Below, one piece after another: positions 25,228-33,844 of a DNA stretch of 64,000 nt. The position numbers were made by a program, and so were the translations under genes. Origin of the DNA: Actinomadura syzygii. GTDB taxonomy: Bacteria; Actinomycetota; Actinomycetes; Streptosporangiales; Streptosporangiaceae. Each line of letters starts with the position of its first letter. The stretch's first letter is position 1. The notes under the pieces were generated by a model. That model saw only the letters and a program-made list of their open reading frames with translations. It ran no database searches and was not told the origin of the DNA. The stretch lies in contig NZ_VSFF01000008.1 of assembly GCF_008085905.1 (NCBI RefSeq), positions 372,001 through 436,000 of the forward strand, written 5' to 3'.

Positions 25228-25254
25228 GAGTTTCTCTATAAAAGAGTTTCTCTA
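25228..25254. repeat. Direct repeat GAGTTTCTCTA, 16-bp spacing
   Basis: Two exact 11-base copies lie at 25228-25238 and 25244-25254, upstream of the MMPL promoter. The second is part of an inverted repeat AGAG-TTT-CTCT. They may be activator sites. Confidence 0.5.
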
Positions 25255-25569
25255 AAGTAGAGCTATCTGTCAACCGGGAGAGCGGCCAGGAGATTCGCGC
25301 TCCCTCAAAGCTCCTCAATCGTCGCGAGGGGGTACTCGATCGCGCGTCGGGCGGGAGGAGCGATCCGCGCTACGCCCTCTGGGGCATGGGGAGCGGTGCG
25401 GCTACCTCTTGAGATGTAGAAGGCGCGCCCCCCGTAGGGACGGGCGCGCCGCGAAAGGAACAGCCGCGATGGCGTGAGGGCATGCGTGCATGCCTAAAGC
25501 CGGAGGATCACATCCCTGGACGGACGTCCCGGACGAACCCTCCGGCTAGGTGGTGCCGGGGCCTGAAGG
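25255..25569. other. Intergenic region with three hairpins between fmdB and MMPL promoter
   Basis: No gene is seen. Three perfect inverted repeats follow one another: GGCGCGCCC/GGGCGCGCC (25422-25450), GGCATGC/GCATGCC (25479-25494) and AGCCGGAGG/CCTCCGGCT (25498-25547, 32-base loop). They lie downstream of fmdB, so at least the nearest probably acts as its terminator. The first could insulate the MMPL promoter. Confidence 0.6.
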
Positions 25570-25965
25570 TCAGGCGACCTTGCTGGACGACGACTTGCCG
25601 GACGTCGACTTGCTGGAGGACGACGAGTCGCCCCCAGACGAAGACGAGCCCGAAGAAGACGAAGACGAAGACGAGGACGACGAAGAGGTCGAGTCGGACG
25701 ACGTCGAGGACGAGTCCGACTTGGACGACTCACCGTTCGACGACGAGCCGTTCGACGACGCGCTCGTGGTCGAGGACTTGCCGGAACCCGAGCGGCTGTC
25801 CGTCCGGTAGAAGCCCGAACCCTTGAAGATGATCCCCGCCGCCGAGAAGACCTTGCGGAGCTTGCCGCTGCAGGCCGGGCACTCCGTCAGCGCGTCATCG
25901 CTGAACTTTTGCACGACCTCCAGAGGCTCGCCGCACTCGGTGCAAACGTACTGATACGTCGGCAC
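25570..25965 (-). CDS. FmdB-family zinc-ribbon protein with poly-serine tail
   Basis: This encodes 131 residues from GTG 25965 (GAGGAGGAACC upstream). The first 45 residues are the FmdB zinc ribbon: PTYQYVCTECGEPLEV and ALTECPACSGKLRKVFSAAGI, with CxxC pairs. It continues with IIFKGSGFYRTDSR. The remaining 75 residues are about two-thirds serine, including an uninterrupted run of twelve. Regulatory roles have been suggested for FmdB proteins; the role of the tail is unknown. The strand opposite the tail encodes an acidic frame that is only a shadow. Confidence 0.88.
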   Translation of the reverse strand: MPTYQYVCTECGEPLEVVQKFSDDALTECPACSGKLRKVFSAAGIIFKGSGFYRTDSRSGSGKSSTTSASSNGSSSNGESSKSDSSSTSSDSTSSSSSSSSSSSSGSSSSGGDSSSSSKSTSGKSSSSKVA

Positions 25966-26116
25966 GGTTCCTCCTCGTTGACTCAGCCTGCCGGATCCGC
26001 GGGCTGGCACTCACTCTGAACGACTGCTAATGGTACCGATCCTTCAAACAGGATTCGCCCCCGGCCTGTTCCCGAACCGGTCATCGGGCCCGTCACCAGG
26101 CGAACCGCCAGAATGG

Positions 26117-27601
26117 TCACGTTCCCTGCTCGCCGAACCAGCCGGCCAGCTTTCCCCTGCGGCTCACCGCGCGCAGGCGGCGTTCGGTCGACTCCCGCAC
26201 GGCGTCGGTGGTGACGACCAGGAGGGTGTCACCCGCGTGGAGGGGCGTCGTGGGTTCTGGGACGAAACTCGTCCCGTCCCGGACGATGAGCGTGACGGAC
26301 GCACCCGGAGGCAGCCGCAGCTCGAATATCTCCACTCCGCTCAGCATCGAGTCGACCGGTATTCGTACTTCCAGTAGGTCGGCGTGCAGTTCCTCCAGGG
26401 GAGCGGCTTCGACGTCCAGTTCGCGGGTCTGTTCGTCGCTCTCCAACCGGCACCACTTCGCCGCAAGGGGCAGCGTGGGCCCCTGCAGCAGGGTGAACAC
26501 CACCACGATGTTGAAGACGATCGCGAACATGCGGTCGGCGCTCTGCACGTCCTGCACCATCGGGATGGTGGCGAGGACGATCGGGACCGCGCCCCGCAAC
26601 CCCGCCCAGGACGCGAAGAGCTTCTCTCCCCACGACATCTTGAACCCGATCGTGGAGACCACGACCGACACCGGACGCGCGATCAGCAGCAGCACGAACC
26701 CGACCACCAGCGCGGGGACGATCTGCCGGGGCAGCTCGCTGGGCGAGGCAAGCAGCCCCAGCATCACGAACAGCCCGATCTGGGCGAGCCAGCCGACGCC
26801 CTCGGCGAAGCCGCGCGTGGCCGGACGGTGGGGGAGTCGCGCGTTTCCGAGCACGACGGCGCTGACGTAGACGGCGAGGAACCCGCTGGCATGCAGCAGC
26901 GTCGCCGCGCCGTACGACCCGATCGACAGGGACAGCACCGCGATCGGGTAGAGGCCGGACGCGGGCAGCGCGACGCGGCGCAGCCCCTGCGCGCCGAGCC
27001 AGCCGACGACGATGCCGATGATCGCGCCCGCGGCCAGCTCGTACACCATGACGCCGAACAGTTCGGCGAGGTTGGGGACGCCGGTGTGCGTGCTGAGCGT
27101 CACCACGATGATCACGACGGGCGCGTCGTTGAAGCCGGACTCGGCCTCCAGCAGCCCGGACAGTCGGGACGGCAGCGGCAGCCGCCGCAGCACCGAGAAC
27201 ACGGCGGCGGCGTCGGTCGGGGCGAGCACGGCGGCGAGCAGGAACGCGGGCCGCCAGTCCAGGCCGACGAGCCACATGGCGGCGAGGCCGACCACGACGA
27301 TGCTGACCAGCGTGCCGACGATGGACACGCTGATCGCCGCGGGCACGGCCTTGCGGACGTGCCGCCAGCTCGTGGTGAGGCCGCCCTCGGCGAGGATCAG
27401 GACGAGCGCGGCGAGGCCGAGGGTCTCGGCCAGCTCGACGTCGTCGAAGTTGATGTGGAGGGGGCCAGACTCGCCGATGAGAAGGCCGAGGCCCATGTAC
27501 GCCAGCAGGGTCGGGAGGCCCGCCTGGTGCGACAGCCTGACCGCGACGATGGCGCAGAGTACGAGCGTGGCCCCGAGGAGTAGCCAGAGGTCGAGATGCA
27601 C
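26117..27601 (-). CDS. Potassium/proton antiporter, CPA1 NhaP2/CvrA type
   Basis: This encodes 494 residues. Twelve or thirteen membrane helices include the CPA1 hallmark APTDAAAVFSVLRR and the FNDAPVVI motif with its essential Asp, and SWAGLRGAVPIVLAT. A soluble TrkA-C/RCK-C domain (about residues 400-475, LRLPPGASVTLIVRDGT and HAGDTLLVVTT) probably senses nucleotide or ion. It should exchange K+ or Na+ for H+ in pH and osmotic control, which fits the nearby MscL. Confidence 0.92.
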   Translation of the reverse strand: MHLDLWLLLGATLVLCAIVAVRLSHQAGLPTLLAYMGLGLLIGESGPLHINFDDVELAETLGLAALVLILAEGGLTTSWRHVRKAVPAAISVSIVGTLVSIVVVGLAAMWLVGLDWRPAFLLAAVLAPTDAAAVFSVLRRLPLPSRLSGLLEAESGFNDAPVVIIVVTLSTHTGVPNLAELFGVMVYELAAGAIIGIVVGWLGAQGLRRVALPASGLYPIAVLSLSIGSYGAATLLHASGFLAVYVSAVVLGNARLPHRPATRGFAEGVGWLAQIGLFVMLGLLASPSELPRQIVPALVVGFVLLLIARPVSVVVSTIGFKMSWGEKLFASWAGLRGAVPIVLATIPMVQDVQSADRMFAIVFNIVVVFTLLQGPTLPLAAKWCRLESDEQTRELDVEAAPLEELHADLLEVRIPVDSMLSGVEIFELRLPPGASVTLIVRDGTSFVPEPTTPLHAGDTLLVVTTDAVRESTERRLRAVSRRGKLAGWFGEQGT

Positions 27602-27704
27602 ATCCCACCCTTCGAGGTCGTCAAAGTTGATCGTTGAGGAATCCTACAGATTCATCGGTCGATCGCGTATTTTCGGTTGATGGTCGGCATGTCGGAAACG
27701 CTCG

Positions 27705-28694
27705 TTATCGCCGTCTGACCTGCGGGTTCATCCCGTTCACGATATGGCGGACGTCCCAGCCCTCGACGGCCGCGGTCACGTTGTCGCGAACCAGGACCGC
27801 CAGGTTCAGTTGGGACTGGACGGATGCCCCGGCCGCGTGCGGCGACAGCAGGACGTTCTCGTGGGAACGGAGCGGATGCTCCACCGGAAGGGGTTCCTGG
27901 TCGAACACGTCCAGGGCCGCGCCAGCGAGACGTCCGGAATTGAGTGCGTCGAGGACGGCGTCGTCAGGCGCGATACCGCCACGGGCCACATTTACTAGCA
28001 ACGCGTTGTCCGGCATCAGGGCGAGACGTTCGGGACCGATCAGGTTCTTGGTCTCGTCGGTGCGGGGCAGGGCGATGACGAGGATGTCGGACGTCGCCAT
28101 GAGGTCGTCCAGGTCGCGGTACGTCGCTGGTGCGTCTGGACGCTTCCGCCTCGTCCAGTAGGACACAGTGCAACCGAGCGCGGTGAAAAGCCGTGCCGCC
28201 TCAGAGCCGATCGCTCCGAAACCCACGATGCCGACCCGCTGCGTGTGGATTTCACGTGGTGTCCTTGCGGTCATCTCCATCTGCGGCCATTCGCCCGCAC
28301 GGACCGCACGGTCGCCCCAGGCGAGGTTCCTGCACAGTGAGAACGCGGCGCCCAACGCCCACTCGGCTACGCCCCGCGCGTTGAATCCGGCGGCGTTCGC
28401 CACGGGAACCCCGGCGGCCGTCAGGGCGGCGACGTCGATGCTGTCCGTCCCGACGGCGGGCATCTGGACGAACGCCACCCGCGACGCGGCGGCGACGGCC
28501 TCGGCGTCCAGCGCGAGCCGTGCACTGAAGTCGGCGATCACGATGTCCGCCTTGGGCAGCGCGTCGAGCAGGGCCGCTCGGTCGCGCGTCACCGGGAACG
28601 CGATCTCGGCGGTATCGGCGAGCGGGGCGAACAGGCCCCGGACGAGGTCTTCGTCGATCGGGGGCAGGGAAAGGATCCGCCACGGCGCCGTCAT
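27705..28694 (-). CDS. D-isomer-specific 2-hydroxyacid dehydrogenase
   Basis: This encodes 329 residues from ATG 28694. The NAD-binding Rossmann motif VGIVGFGAIGSEAARLF lies near residues 152-168. The catalytic Arg is in LLVNVARGGI, the Glu in DVFDQEPLP and the His in LLSPHAAGAS. All three catalytic residues are intact. It reduces a 2-keto acid to a D-2-hydroxyacid or the reverse; the substrate cannot be inferred. It is flanked by an antiporter and folate cyclo-ligase on the same strand and is not typical of the conserved block. Confidence 0.92.
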   Translation of the reverse strand: MTAPWRILSLPPIDEDLVRGLFAPLADTAEIAFPVTRDRAALLDALPKADIVIADFSARLALDAEAVAAASRVAFVQMPAVGTDSIDVAALTAAGVPVANAAGFNARGVAEWALGAAFSLCRNLAWGDRAVRAGEWPQMEMTARTPREIHTQRVGIVGFGAIGSEAARLFTALGCTVSYWTRRKRPDAPATYRDLDDLMATSDILVIALPRTDETKNLIGPERLALMPDNALLVNVARGGIAPDDAVLDALNSGRLAGAALDVFDQEPLPVEHPLRSHENVLLSPHAAGASVQSQLNLAVLVRDNVTAAVEGWDVRHIVNGMNPQVRRR

Positions 28695-28829
28695 ATTCGA
28701 ACCTCCCGCTCTGACCTCCGCCGGACCGCGTCCCCCCGAGCCGCGATCTTGCCCCTCACTCTATGGGCCGCCCAGAAAGGCGAACGGAACAGCCCGCACG
28801 GCCGCCGAACCCTCGACCGGGTCAGGTGG

Positions 28830-29411
28830 TCAGCCGAGCCGGACGAGGCCCTCCGAAGGCGTCACGGCCGCTCGGACGGCCCGGTCGTGCGGCTCCGACC
28901 GCAGCGCCGGGACGATCTCCCCGTCGTACAGCAGCGCCACCGTCAGGATCGCCGGGCCGACCCGCGCGAGCGCCCGGTCGTAGGAGCCGCCGCCGCGGCC
29001 GAGCCGCAGGCCCGTCCGGTCGGCGGCGAGCGCCGGGACGAGGACGACGTCCGCGCTGGCCACGGCCCCGACGCCGCGCGGCGGCTCGGACGGCTCCAGG
29101 CACCCGCGCGGCCCCGGGACGAGCGAGTCCGGCCCCTCGTAGGACGCCCAGTCGAGGTCGCCGTCCGGGAGCAGGCGGGGGAGGATCACGTACGTCCCGC
29201 GCTTCCACAGCGCGAACAGCAGGCCGCGCGTGTCGGGTTCGGCGCCCACCGAGACGTAGGCGGCGACCGTCCCCGCCATCTCGACCTCCGGCAGGGACAG
29301 CAGCGCGTCCCGGATCGACCGGCCGGCTTCGGAGCGGGCCTCCGGCGGCATCGCGGCACGTCTGTCCAGCACCGCGGCCCGGAGGTCGGTCTTTGAAAGG
29401 ATGTCCTGCAC
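28830..29411 (-). CDS. 5-formyltetrahydrofolate cyclo-ligase
   Basis: This encodes 193 residues from GTG 29411. N-terminal KTDLRAAVLDRRAAM, the central AYVSVGAEPDT and VILPRLLPDGDLDW, and the ATP/folate motif TGLRLGRGGGSYDRALAR identify the enzyme that converts 5-formyl-THF to 5,10-methenyl-THF using ATP. It is divergent from galU with only 33 bases between starts, as in mycobacteria (Rv0992c next to galU Rv0993). Confidence 0.92.
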   Translation of the reverse strand: MQDILSKTDLRAAVLDRRAAMPPEARSEAGRSIRDALLSLPEVEMAGTVAAYVSVGAEPDTRGLLFALWKRGTYVILPRLLPDGDLDWASYEGPDSLVPGPRGCLEPSEPPRGVGAVASADVVLVPALAADRTGLRLGRGGGSYDRALARVGPAILTVALLYDGEIVPALRSEPHDRAVRAAVTPSEGLVRLG

Positions 29412-29444
29412 GCTGGCGTCCTCGTGGGTGGTTAGGGTCTCTAC

Positions 29445-30362
29445 ATGGCCGACATCACACCTGTGCTCAAGGCGGTCGTCCCGGCGGCCGGCCTCGGTAC
29501 CCGATTCTTGCCCGCCACCAAGGCGACTCCCAAGGAAATGCTGCCCATCGTCGACAAACCGGCGATCCAGTACGTCGTGGAGGAGGCGGTCGACGCCGGG
29601 CTGAGCGACGTCCTCATGGTCACCGGCCGGAGCAAGCGGTCCATCGAGGACCACTTCGACCGAGCCTACGAGCTCGAGGAGGCGCTGCGCGCCAAGGGCG
29701 ACGCGGAGCGGCTCGACGCCGTCCACGAGTCGAGCGACCTCGCGATCATGCACTACGTGCGGCAGGGCGAGCCGCGCGGGCTCGGGCACGCCGTGCACTG
29801 CGCGCGGCAGCACGTCGGCCACGAGCCGTTCGCGGTGCTGCTCGGCGACGACATGATCGACGCCCGGGACAAGCTGCTGCGGCGCATGATCGAGGTGCGG
29901 GACCAGTTCGGCGGCAGCGTGATCGCGCTGATGGAGGTCGAGCCGGACCAGGTCTCGGCGTACGGGTGCGCGGCCATCGAGCCCACGGACGAGGACGACG
30001 TCGTCCGCATCTCCGACCTCGTGGAGAAGCCGTCCATCGAGGAGGCGCCCAGCAACTGGATCATCATCGGCCGGTACGTCTGCGATCCCGCGGTGTTCGA
30101 CGTCCTGGAGAAGACCCCGCCCGGCCGCGGCGGCGAGATCCAGTTGACCGACGCGCTGCGCACCCTCGCCGACATGCCCGCCGAGCAGGGCGGCGGCGTA
30201 TACGGCGTGAAGTTCAGGGGCCGCCGCTACGACACCGGGAACAAGCTGGAGTACCTGCGGACGGTCGTCCAGTTCGCGGCGGAACGTCCTGACCTGGCGC
30301 CGGAGTTCATGCCCTGGCTGCGCGAGTTCGTCCGCGGCCGGGACGCCTCCGGGGAGTCGTGA
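29445..30362 (+). CDS. galU: UTP-glucose-1-phosphate uridylyltransferase
   Basis: This encodes 305 residues. The nucleotidyltransferase signature AAGLGTRFLPATKATPKEML and substrate motifs VEKPSIEEAPSNWIIIGRY and GRRYDTGNKLEYL are complete. It makes UDP-glucose for wall polysaccharides and trehalose. Its stop overlaps the GTG of moeA (GTGA), starting the galU-moeA-moaC-mog transcription unit. Confidence 0.95.
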   Translation: MADITPVLKAVVPAAGLGTRFLPATKATPKEMLPIVDKPAIQYVVEEAVDAGLSDVLMVTGRSKRSIEDHFDRAYELEEALRAKGDAERLDAVHESSDLAIMHYVRQGEPRGLGHAVHCARQHVGHEPFAVLLGDDMIDARDKLLRRMIEVRDQFGGSVIALMEVEPDQVSAYGCAAIEPTDEDDVVRISDLVEKPSIEEAPSNWIIIGRYVCDPAVFDVLEKTPPGRGGEIQLTDALRTLADMPAEQGGGVYGVKFRGRRYDTGNKLEYLRTVVQFAAERPDLAPEFMPWLREFVRGRDASGES

Positions 30363-31594
30363 CGAGCGGGACGGGAACGGCGGGCATGCGCACGGTCGGC
30401 GAGCACCTGGCGGACATCCTCGGCGGCGTGGCGGTCCTGCCGCCGCTCGACCTCGCGCTGCTGGAGGCCCAGGGGGCGGTGCTCGCCGAGCCCGTGACGG
30501 CCCCGGTGCCGCTGCCGCCGTTCGACAACTCGGCGATGGACGGCTACGCGGTCGTCGCGGCCGACATCGCCGCCGCCACCGAGGCCGAGCCGGTCGCGCT
30601 GCCCGTCGTCGGCGACATCGTCGCGGGTGACACGGGCGTGGCGGCGATCCGATCCGGGCTGTCCGCCCGGATCATGACGGGCGCGCCGCTGCCCGCCGGG
30701 GCCGACGCGGTCGTCCCGGTCGAGTGGACGGACGGCGGCAACGCCACCGTCCGGATCTCGCGCGCCGCGCCGCCCGGCAACTACATCCGCCGCGCGGGCG
30801 AGGACGTGATCGCGGGCCAGGTCGTGGTGGAGGCGGGCACGCTGCTCGGGGCGACGCAGCTCGGCATGATCGCCGCAGTGGGCCGGCCCCGGGTGACCGT
30901 CCGGCCGAAACCGCGGGTCGTGGTCGTCTCCACCGGGGACGAGCTGCGCGAACCGGGCGAGCAGCTCGCGCCCGGGCAGATCTGGGAGTCCAACGCCTAC
31001 ATGCTCACCGCGGCCGTCATCGAGGCCGGGGGAGTGGGCTACCGGCAGGCGACCGTGGAGGACGAACCCCGCAAGGTCATGGAGATGCTGGAAGACCAGC
31101 TCGTCCGGGCCGACGCCATCGTCACCACGGGTGGTGTTTCCATGGGCACCCGGGACGTTGTTAAGGAAGTGCTCGCGGGCACCGGGACAGTGAATTTTCA
31201 CAAGGTGCGGATGCGTCCTGGCAAGCCGCAAGGGTTCGGCTTGCTGGAAGGAACGCCGATATTCACGCTTCCTGGTAATCCGGTGAGCGCGTATGTGTCG
31301 TTCCAGGTTTTCGTGCGTCCCGCGCTGCGGGCCATGCAGGGGTTGCCGCCTGATCCGGTTGCGCGGGTGAGCGCTGTTCTGGGCGAGGACGTCAAATCGC
31401 CTGCGGGGCTTCGTCATTTCCTGCGCGGCAGGCTGTCGTTCAACCGCGGCTTCTACACCGTCACCGCCGCAGGCGTGCAGGGCTCGCACCAGCTCGGCTC
31501 CCTGGCGACGGCGAACGCGCTCATCGAATTGCCAGAGGATGTGGAGGCCCTCCCGGCTGGGTCGCACGTCGACGTGATGAGATTGCCGTCGTGA
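30359..31594 (+). CDS. moeA: MoeA/gephyrin-like molybdotransferase (Glp candidate)
   Basis: This encodes 411 residues from GTG 30359; ATG 30386 region is an alternative. MoeA domains are complete: FDNSAMDGYAV, TGAPLPAGADAVVP, STGDEL, TTGGVSMGTRDV and LPGNPVSAYVSFQVF. It inserts molybdate into molybdopterin. In corynebacteria the MoeA paralogue Glp, encoded beside galU, rimJ and glpR, binds FtsZ and the membrane receptor GlpR. The same neighbours are present here, so this copy may be Glp. Adjacent moaC and mog suggest it may also still work in cofactor synthesis. Confidence 0.93.
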   Translation: MTSGTGTAGMRTVGEHLADILGGVAVLPPLDLALLEAQGAVLAEPVTAPVPLPPFDNSAMDGYAVVAADIAAATEAEPVALPVVGDIVAGDTGVAAIRSGLSARIMTGAPLPAGADAVVPVEWTDGGNATVRISRAAPPGNYIRRAGEDVIAGQVVVEAGTLLGATQLGMIAAVGRPRVTVRPKPRVVVVSTGDELREPGEQLAPGQIWESNAYMLTAAVIEAGGVGYRQATVEDEPRKVMEMLEDQLVRADAIVTTGGVSMGTRDVVKEVLAGTGTVNFHKVRMRPGKPQGFGLLEGTPIFTLPGNPVSAYVSFQVFVRPALRAMQGLPPDPVARVSAVLGEDVKSPAGLRHFLRGRLSFNRGFYTVTAAGVQGSHQLGSLATANALIELPEDVEALPAGSHVDVMRLPS

Positions 31595-32073
31595 GTGCCA
31601 AGGGTTCTTCCGAATTCACCCACCTGGACGACGCGGGCGCGGCGCGGATGGTCGACGTGTCCGCGAAGGACGTGTCATCCAGGACGGCGACGGCCACCGG
31701 ATTCGTTCGGCTGTCGTCTGAATGCGTCGCGCTGCTGCGGGCGGGTGACATTCCCAAGGGCGATGCCCTGTCCGTCGCGCGGATCGCCGGGATCATGGGG
31801 GCCAAGCGGGTGCCGGACCTCGTCCCGCTGTGCCATCCGATCGCGCTGCACGGCGTCACCGTCGACCTGGAGATCCGGGAGGACGGCGTGGCGGTCACCG
31901 CCGTGACCCGCACCGCCGACCGGACGGGAGTCGAGATGGAGGCGCTGACCTCGGTGAGCGTCGCGGCACTCGCGCTGGTCGACATGGTCAAGGCCGTCGA
32001 CCCGGGCGCGGTGATCACGGACGTTCGGGTCGAGGAGAAGACCGGCGGCAAGACCGGGACATGGCGACGGTGA
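31591..32073 (+). CDS. moaC: Cyclic pyranopterin monophosphate synthase
   Basis: This encodes 160 residues from GTG 31591, overlapping the moeA stop (GTGA). Family motifs MVDVSAKDVSSRTATATG, DLVPLCHPIALHGV and TGVEMEALTSVSVAALAL followed by DMVKAVD are all present, including the Lys/Asp of the active site. It forms cPMP in the first stage of molybdenum-cofactor synthesis with MoaA, which is not in the window. Confidence 0.95.
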   Translation: MSAKGSSEFTHLDDAGAARMVDVSAKDVSSRTATATGFVRLSSECVALLRAGDIPKGDALSVARIAGIMGAKRVPDLVPLCHPIALHGVTVDLEIREDGVAVTAVTRTADRTGVEMEALTSVSVAALALVDMVKAVDPGAVITDVRVEEKTGGKTGTWRR

Positions 32074-32133
32074 GCGGTGTGCCGGTGAGCGGGCGTGACG
32101 GGCGTGACGGGCGTCGATGAGGGTGGGGTGCCG

Positions 32134-32655
32134 ATGAGTGGAGCGCCGGTGGCCGGGGCCGGGTCGGTCGCGATCAGGGCGATGGCCGTCACCGTGTCGA
32201 ACCGAGCCGCCGCTGGGATTTACGCCGACAAGTCGGGACCGGTGCTGGTCGAGATGCTGGAAGATCTCGGCTGTCAGGTGGACGGCCCGGTCGTCGTACC
32301 GGACGGGGAGCCGGTCGCGGACGTCCTGCGGGACGCGGTCGCCGCCGGGTACGACGTCGTCGTCACGTCCGGCGGGACGGGGCTCACCCCGACCGACCAG
32401 ACCCCCGAGATGACCCGCCGGGTGCTCGAATGGGAGATCCCCGGCATCGCGGAGGCCGTCCGGATGGAGGGGCGCGACGCGGTGCCCGCGGCGATCCTGT
32501 CGCGGGGGGTCGCCGGGGTGGCGGGCGGCACGCTCATCGTGAACCTGCCGGGATCGACGGGCGGCGTCCGCGACGGGATGACGGTCCTGGGCCGCGTCCT
32601 GTCCCACGCCGTGGACCAAATCAAAGGCGGCGACCATCCCCGCCCCCAAACCTGA
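32134..32655 (+). CDS. mog: Molybdopterin adenylyltransferase (MogA/MoaB family)
   Basis: This encodes 173 residues from ATG 32134, preceded by GAGGGTGGGG; a GTG at 32095 is possible. Motifs AVTVSNRAAAGIYADKSGP, VVVTSGGTGLTPTDQTPEM and IVNLPGSTGGVRDGM fit MogA/MoaB proteins that adenylate molybdopterin before molybdate insertion by MoeA. It closes the galU-moeA-moaC-mog unit; the next gene is convergent. Confidence 0.9.
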   Translation: MSGAPVAGAGSVAIRAMAVTVSNRAAAGIYADKSGPVLVEMLEDLGCQVDGPVVVPDGEPVADVLRDAVAAGYDVVVTSGGTGLTPTDQTPEMTRRVLEWEIPGIAEAVRMEGRDAVPAAILSRGVAGVAGGTLIVNLPGSTGGVRDGMTVLGRVLSHAVDQIKGGDHPRPQT

Positions 32656-32847
32656 CCGCGCCCGCCAGCCCGAGCGCTCCACCTCGCCCCTGTGAAAGCA
32701 GGCCCCTCCCGCCCGGGGGCAGGCCCCAATACCTCCATCGTCAAGCCCCATCAGGCTCCGGGGAAGCAGAACCGCCACCTGTGGAAAACTCCGCTGGCAC
32801 CGCTGGCTGCGTTTGGCCAGCGGCGGATGAGGCTTGGTCGGTGTCGG

Positions 32848-33633
32848 CTACGCCTGTAGCACGTGGACGCCCGCTTCGGTGAAGGCCGCCACGTCCTCAT
32901 CGGCTACCTTCGCGTCCGTCACCAGGATGTCGATCTCCGTGATGTCGCAGATGCGGGCGAACGCCCGATGTCCCACCTTCGAGCCGTCCGCGACAACGAC
33001 GACCTTGTCGGCGCGCTCGGCCATCCGCCGGTTCACGTCCGCTTCGCCCTCGTTGTGGCAGGTCGCGCCGTGCCGGGCGTCCACCCCGTTCACGCCGAGG
33101 ATCGCGACGTCCAGCGTCACGTGGTCGAAGATGCCGGTGGCCAGCGGTCCGGTCAGCTCGTACGACTGCGGCCGCGGCACCCCGCCGGTCAGGACGATCT
33201 TCACATGCGGCCGGACGGCCAGCTCGTTCCCGATGTTCAGCGCGTTCGTCACGATCGTGATCGCCGGGGACGCCCCTTCCGCGTGCAGGTCGGCCCGCGT
33301 CGCGAGGACCCGCGCCACCTCGGACGTCGTCGTCCCGCCGTTCAGCCCGATGATCGAGCCGGGCTTCGCGAGCTCCGCCGTCGCCGCCGCGATCCGCTGC
33401 TTTTCCGTCGCGTGCCGCGCCGCCTTGTACCGCAGCGGCAGGTCGTAGCTGACGCTCTGCGCGACGGCGCCGCCGCGGGTGCGGGTCAGCATCTGCTGCT
33501 GCGCGAGCTGGTCGAAGTCGCGGCGGATCGTCGCGGCGGACACGTTCATCCGCGTGGACGCCTCCTCGACCGACAGCCGGCCGGCGTCCGCGAGGAGTTC
33601 CAGCAGCGAGTTCCAGCGTTCATGCCGGGTCAC
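32848..33633 (-). CDS. DeoR/GlpR-family sugar regulator
   Basis: This encodes 261 residues. The N-terminal DeoR helix-turn-helix (RLSVEEASTRMNVSAATIRR, RDFDQLAQQQMLTRTRGGA) is followed by the DeoRC sensor domain with IGLNGGTTTSEVARVLA, ITIVTNALNIGNEL, LTGGVPRPQSYELTGP and KVVVVADGSKVGHRAFA. Such proteins sense sugar phosphates. Its position opposite nagA suggests control of amino-sugar use, with GlcNAc-6-P or GlcN-6-P as the likely effector. Confidence 0.92.
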   Translation of the reverse strand: MTRHERWNSLLELLADAGRLSVEEASTRMNVSAATIRRDFDQLAQQQMLTRTRGGAVAQSVSYDLPLRYKAARHATEKQRIAAATAELAKPGSIIGLNGGTTTSEVARVLATRADLHAEGASPAITIVTNALNIGNELAVRPHVKIVLTGGVPRPQSYELTGPLATGIFDHVTLDVAILGVNGVDARHGATCHNEGEADVNRRMAERADKVVVVADGSKVGHRAFARICDITEIDILVTDAKVADEDVAAFTEAGVHVLQA

Positions 33634-33741
33634 ACCGGCCCCCTCTCAAGGGGATCATGCGGATCATGCGGACGGGCGTGCGGGGAAAAGGCCGGAAAGA
33701 GCGGGGAAGAGCTGCACCACGGGATTCTAGCCATGCACACC

Positions 33742-33770
33742 CATGGCCTTTAATGCACATTCAGGCCATG
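33742..33770. promoter_or_regulatory. Candidate DeoR operator CATGGCC-N15-GGCCATG
   Basis: Perfect 7-base arms separated by an AT-rich 15-base centre lie between divergent deoR-like and nagA genes. The location overlaps where both promoters must be. Confidence 0.5.
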
Positions 33771-33802
33771 TAACAATCAACAACGATCAACAGGGAGGTT
33801 CG

Positions 33803-33844
33803 ATGCTGACCGATGGCCGCGCCGCTCTCCGGGACGTCCCATGA
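33803..33844 (+). CDS. Possible 13-residue leader peptide of nagA
   Basis: ATG 33803 has the best ribosome site in the area (GGGAGG at 33793-33798). It opens a short frame, MLTDGRAALRDVP, whose stop overlaps the nagA ATG (ATGA at 33841). nagA itself has only a weak GGGACG site. Ribosomes ending the leader could restart on nagA. The peptide may also be regulatory, but no attenuation structure is obvious. Confidence 0.4.
   Translation: MLTDGRAALRDVP

Noticed and set aside
25550-25810. Plus-strand acidic frame rich in Asp and Glu
   Set aside because: It is the exact antisense of the serine tail of the FmdB protein, whose start, zinc ribbon and ribosome site are real.
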